From assembly GCF_040436345.1 (NCBI RefSeq), contig NC_133219.1:19433458-19497457 (forward strand): a DNA stretch of 64,000 bases, given 5' to 3'. Below the pieces are notes generated by a model. That model saw nothing but the letters and a program-made list of their open reading frames with translations. It was not told the origin of the DNA and did not search any database. Shown one piece after another: positions 60,644 through 64,000 of this stretch. The first letter of the stretch is position 1; each line of letters starts with the position of its first letter. Made by a program: the position numbers and the translations under genes. This stretch comes from Pagrus major (lineage: Eukaryota; Chordata; Actinopteri; Spariformes; Sparidae).

Positions 60644-62080
60644 TCACAGAGAAATATCAGTCTGACAGATTTTGATATCAGCAGTTTCAGCATCACCAGC
60701 CTCTCCAATACTGAAATATGGGAAGAGTTTGTCAGTGAAAGTGTCTCTGTAAGTGCAGAGGTGAGTCATGTCTTCAGGGTCGTAGAAGGACACCTCCCCC
60801 CTGTCATAGTCCAGCTGGACTCTGATCCTCTGGAGACTCTTCTTCACTCTGACAGTCTTATTAAGACCATTAGTGTATTTTCCATCACCATGCGATAAAC
60901 ACCAGATTCCACATTCTGGTGAAGCAGATATCTTTCCCTTCCTGTCAACTGACTCTTTAACCAAACCTACAAGCCAGTCAGGATGATCTCCAACCTCCAC
61001 CTCCCAGCTGTGTTTCCCTGAGCTGAAGCCCTCAGAGCCCAGAACTTGGGCATACATAGTGTTTCTCTCTGGATTGTCAGGAAGCTGCTGCTTTGTGTCT
61101 CCCTGTCTCACACTGGTCAGATCATCAGACAGATATAAACAGCGGTGTGCAGTGTTTGGGTCCAGAATGACAGGACTGAAGTGGACCTTGTCCTTCAACT
61201 TCTCCCAGACTCTGAAGGACAGGTTCCCCAGGTGTTTGGCCACATCTATCAGCGCTCCTGAGACCAGCTGTGGATCTGACAGTGAGCACTGGACTCTGGC
61301 TCTGGTCTGAGTGGCTTTATAACTGCTGAGGAATGGCACGTTGTGTTTCTGCAGCTCTTCTTCAACAGCACAGATACTGTCTGACAGAGAGGAGATCTGC
61401 TCCTCCATCATCTTCATCTCTCTGCTGATAGTCTTCCCCTTCTGCTCCTCTTCCTCCCTCAGAGCTGCCAGTCTGGACTTCTCTTCCTCTTTCAGGAACT
61501 GGTGGAGCTTGTTGAACTCTGCTCTGATCTGCCTCTCTGTGGACAACAGCTGCTTCTTGGAGTGTTCAATCACTTCATTGTATGTTTCCTCCACATGTTT
61601 GTATTTGTTCCTCTTGTCCTGTAGAGACTTTAAGTCAGATTTCAGCTGCTCCTTCAGCTCACTGACTGCTTGTTCTACAGGAACCACCTTGTGAGTCTGG
61701 TGGAGAGAAAACTCACAGACAGGACACACAACTCTCTGCTCGTCCTCACAGAACCAATAAGAGACTTCTGGGTGTTTATCACACACGACCTCCTCTTTCA
61801 CCTCCACCTTCTTCTCTCCTTTTTCTGTTTCAGGTGGTCCAGTGTTCAGTCTCTCAGCAAAGGAGTCAGCCAGTTCCTTCAGTGTGAAGTTCACATCTGG
61901 ATCATCATTCAACGGTTTCCTTTTACAAATGGGACAGTTTTTGTTTTCAGCTTGTTCCCAGAATTGTTGCAGGCAGCTTGAACAGAAGCTGTGGTTGCAG
62001 CTCAGAGACACAGGATCTCTGAAAGTCTCTGAACACACATGGCAGCTCAGGAAACTTTCAAAGAGAGCTCTCTCAGCCAT
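60644..62080 (-). CDS. TRIM E3 ubiquitin ligase 4, intronless
   Basis: 478 codons, starting MAERALFESFLSCHVC, one residue shorter at the N-terminus than copies 2 and 3. RING, B-box 2 and coiled coil are intact. The B30.2 domain is the most divergent of the four: the PRY start reads DPNTAHRCLYLSDD (Trp changed to Cys), and loops read RQGDTKQQ, NTMYAQVLGSEG, GKISASPECG and CLSHGDGKYTNGLNKT. LDYDRGEVSF groups its 3' end with copy 2 (type B). Predicted interferon-inducible E3 ligase of the intronless TRIM35-like / A33-like group, possibly with a different target from its neighbours. Confidence 0.93.
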   Translation of the reverse strand: MAERALFESFLSCHVCSETFRDPVSLSCNHSFCSSCLQQFWEQAENKNCPICKRKPLNDDPDVNFTLKELADSFAERLNTGPPETEKGEKKVEVKEEVVCDKHPEVSYWFCEDEQRVVCPVCEFSLHQTHKVVPVEQAVSELKEQLKSDLKSLQDKRNKYKHVEETYNEVIEHSKKQLLSTERQIRAEFNKLHQFLKEEEKSRLAALREEEEQKGKTISREMKMMEEQISSLSDSICAVEEELQKHNVPFLSSYKATQTRARVQCSLSDPQLVSGALIDVAKHLGNLSFRVWEKLKDKVHFSPVILDPNTAHRCLYLSDDLTSVRQGDTKQQLPDNPERNTMYAQVLGSEGFSSGKHSWEVEVGDHPDWLVGLVKESVDRKGKISASPECGIWCLSHGDGKYTNGLNKTVRVKKSLQRIRVQLDYDRGEVSFYDPEDMTHLCTYRDTFTDKLFPYFSIGEAGDAETADIKICQTDISL

Positions 62081-62231
62081 TTGCTCTGATATGTGAATTA
62101 TTCTTCAACAGCACGACTCACCAAATCTTTGTTTCTTTGAGTAACAGTTTATGATCCTTCTGATTCCTGTTTATTGGAGAGATTCTTCACCCTGTAATGG
62201 CGTCTCAGCTCCGTCCGGAAATGTCGACATC

Positions 62232-62243
62232 AGTTTCATTTTC
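62232..62243 (-). promoter_or_regulatory. ISRE upstream of TRIM gene 4 (proximal)
   Basis: Minus-strand GAAAATGAAACT. The spacer differs (AT rather than GT) but the site still fits GAAANNGAAACY; 152 bases upstream of the ATG. Confidence 0.7.
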
Positions 62244-62271
62244 CTTGAAAGTTAATAATTGACAGCTGACA

Positions 62272-62281
62272 TTTCGTTTTC
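62272..62281 (-). promoter_or_regulatory. IRF/ISRE-like site upstream of TRIM gene 4 (distal)
   Basis: Minus-strand GAAAACGAAA, unchanged from the other units although the sequence around it has decayed. Confidence 0.65.
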
Positions 62282-62284
62282 TCA

Positions 62285-62299
62285 CCAGCAGATTGTGCT
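62285..62299 (+). promoter_or_regulatory. Degraded CTCF-type motif, unit 4
   Basis: CCAGCAGATTGTGCT: the GGCG of the core has become TGTG, which should abolish CTCF binding. Positional equivalent of the intact motif in units 1-3. Confidence 0.45.
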
Positions 62300-62424
62300 T
62301 TGTGATCTATTAACACAAAATAAAATGCAAGTTTCATTAATACTGTTTACATGTTTTAGGAAATAATCACCATGATGATTCATGTGTGAAATAGCCAAAG
62401 TGCTGTAGAGTATTTTATTAATGC

Positions 62425-63365
62425 ATACAAAAATGATTAATCACAAAAAGAGGTTGTGTTTTTGAATGAAATACACACGCTCATAAAAGAAACCAGAAAT
62501 CTTAACATCGGCATTGAACACAACAGTAATGTTTATCAAGTCAAACTAAAAACATGAGTAGAAAGCAAAGCGCGCATCGGCATAAATGGTAGGAAACATG
62601 AGCCACTCCGAGTTGCTACCCGGACGATAAAAACTGTGACACACAACATCCGCCTAACTACAGGATCGAAAGAAAAGTTTTCTCGCCTGTTGAACCGTAA
62701 GGGAATCCTGTGCAAACTGTGCAAGATATCTACAATCACCAGAGAGACAGCCGGTGAGACAGCCAGCGCAGAGAGTGCGACTGTGGACTGTACAGGGAAG
62801 TCTTTGTGCAGCCGCTAGCCGCTAGCTGCTAGCCGCTAGCTGCTAGCTGTAGCCACCGGGTCGCTCGGCAGCGCACAGTGAAGAGTTAACCCCTTAAATG
62901 CCAGCGTGTTTTCTGCTTGTTAGTAAATATGTTCAAGTTTACAGACCTGATTTAAAATAATGATTTCAATATTGATATTATTTAAATAAATAATACATGG
63001 AAAATATTTAAAAAAAAGACTAATATTAAGTTCATAACATCACTTTTATGTGTGGATAGTAGATAACTTTTACAGTTTACTTCAGGAAAATTAGGGGAAA
63101 ATTGTCTTATTTTCTGATTTGCATTTATTTATTCAAATTGTATTGTAAATTATGTTTCTTGTTTTTTGCACCAAAAGGTTTTTCACCTAATCACCCTGCC
63201 AACAACTGAAGAATAAAAGAAGGAAAAATAAAATGAAAGTTTGAAGCCAGTTAAAACTGAGTAGATGTCCCTCTCTTTCAAATGGAGACTGCACAAAAAG
63301 TAAATAACTTGACAATGTTCATGAAAAACATGAATACATTTTCAATAAAAAAGTATATGAGCATT
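62425..63365. other. Spacer right of the TRIM array
   Basis: No gene recognised. The first half (about 62,560-62,890) is rich in CpG compared with its surroundings and contains a GCTAGC-based repeat at 62811-62850. The second half (62,930-63,365) is AT-rich. Confidence 0.6.
62811..62850. repeat. GCTAGC / GCCGCTAGCTGCTA short tandem repeat
   Basis: Alternating GCCGCTAGC and TGCTAGC words in a CpG-rich tract. GCTAGC is itself palindromic, so the run can fold back. Confidence 0.8.
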
Positions 63366-64000
63366 ATGACTATGAGGATGTTGACGGTGATGATGTGATG
63401 AAGACTATCTCGCATGCTTTTCTATGGGCCTCTGTGTTGTCAGTGCAGAGTGGCTGCCTTTTGTACGTAGCTGGGAGAGGACTACGAGGGGCGCTTGTTG
63501 ACTGTGAGCATCAAGAGTGACTTCAGGGCTTCAGTTATAGCCTGCGTGTCACTGCCGAGTCCACCTGACAGAGTAGAGGCAGTTCAAAGAGTGAACGAGC
63601 TCCAGCAGGGGAGCACTCACACAGTGTAAAGCACAAACACACAGGGATGGAGGGCGGACTGATGCCTCTGATGTAGCTGCACAATAAGTTGACTTTAGTG
63701 TCAAATCTAACAGACAATCCAGTCAGAGACAGCAGCAGTTTATCACCGTAGATTAAGAAAACGCTTCTATTATTATTATTGATCAGGGCTGCACAGTTAT
63801 GACCAAGATGACCATCCTCATGTCGACACATGATTGATCTCCAGAATCATTCTCCTTTATTCATCTTATGTCAGAAAAACTGTTTCCAGACGCTTTTTAC
63901 ATTCTTGGCTAAAAAAAAATGCACTGATTCCACTGATAAATCATGATTCTGTGTGACTGATCAAAGCTAAAATCATGATAGAAAATGAGTAATTGTGCAG
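63366..64000. repeat. 635-base duplicated segment, right copy (cut by the window end)
   Basis: Second copy of 46754-47388, about 99.5% identical by eye. It is truncated only because the window stops, so the duplication extends further right by an unknown amount. Confidence 0.9.

Larger units (their letters stand above)
58849..62424. repeat. TRIM array unit 4 (type B, right end of array)
   Basis: About 3,576 bases with the TRIM gene at 60644-62080 and type B markers. Homology stops at TTTTATTAATGCA (62,425), exactly where the next unit would begin. The upstream flank of its gene has lost about 28 bases (after ATCTATTAACACA) and about 70 bases (around 62,390) relative to the other units. Confidence 0.9.

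Noticed and set aside
49528-62080. Naming the array genes finTRIM (ftr) or bloodthirsty-related (btr)
   Set aside because: To my knowledge those fish families have several exons; these four are single-exon and read more like TRIM35-like / A33-like proteins. A tree with reference sequences is needed before giving symbols.

Overview
The window is animal nuclear DNA, almost certainly from a ray-finned (teleost, probably percomorph) fish. Small exons with GT/AG borders sit in kilobase-scale introns, there are long CA/GT, CT and pentanucleotide microsatellites, fish-type non-autonomous DNA transposons are recognisable, and there is a tandem array of intronless TRIM (RING / B-box / coiled-coil / B30.2) genes of the kind that has expanded in teleosts. 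Nothing bacterial or viral is apparent.

Region 1 (1 to about 44.9 kb, + strand) is the 3' three-quarters of one gene, camk2b, encoding the beta subunit of calcium/calmodulin-dependent protein kinase II. Eighteen coding exons can be placed to the base. All join in frame and together encode about 571 residues: the kinase domain from just before the HRD catalytic loop, the autoinhibitory/calmodulin-binding segment, a long alternatively spliced linker, and the complete hub (association) domain with its stop codon at 42621-42623. The first five exons (about the first 113 residues) lie to the left of the window. The isoform assignment rests on beta-specific kinase residues ([24 protein letters not shown]), the QTTAP/GLVEQ linker exon and the beta-type SVRR linker repeats. 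A 3'UTR exon follows the stop, as in other CaMKII genes.

Region 2 (about 44.9 to 47.56 kb) is intergenic, with small inverted-repeat elements and a 635-base segment (46754-47388) that recurs almost perfectly at the right end of the window (63366-64000).

Region 3 (47,565 to about 62,424) is a head-to-tail array of four units of 3.6-3.8 kb, each with one intronless minus-strand TRIM E3 ligase gene of 473-479 codons. The units alternate between two types in an A-B-A-B order, which points to duplication of a two-gene block. Each gene has two interferon-stimulated response elements (GAAANNGAAA) 150-200 bases upstream of its start. Next to them is a near-perfect CTCF core motif, intact in three units and degraded in the rightmost one. 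Amino-acid differences between the four proteins concentrate in B30.2 loops, as expected for target-recognising antiviral TRIM proteins.

Region 4 (62,425-64,000) holds a short CpG-rich tract with GCTAGC repeats, AT-rich DNA, and the second copy of the 635-base segment, which runs off the end. The array may therefore continue, as a larger repeat of about 16.6 kb, beyond the window. camk2b and the TRIM genes are neighbours by position; nothing suggests they work together.
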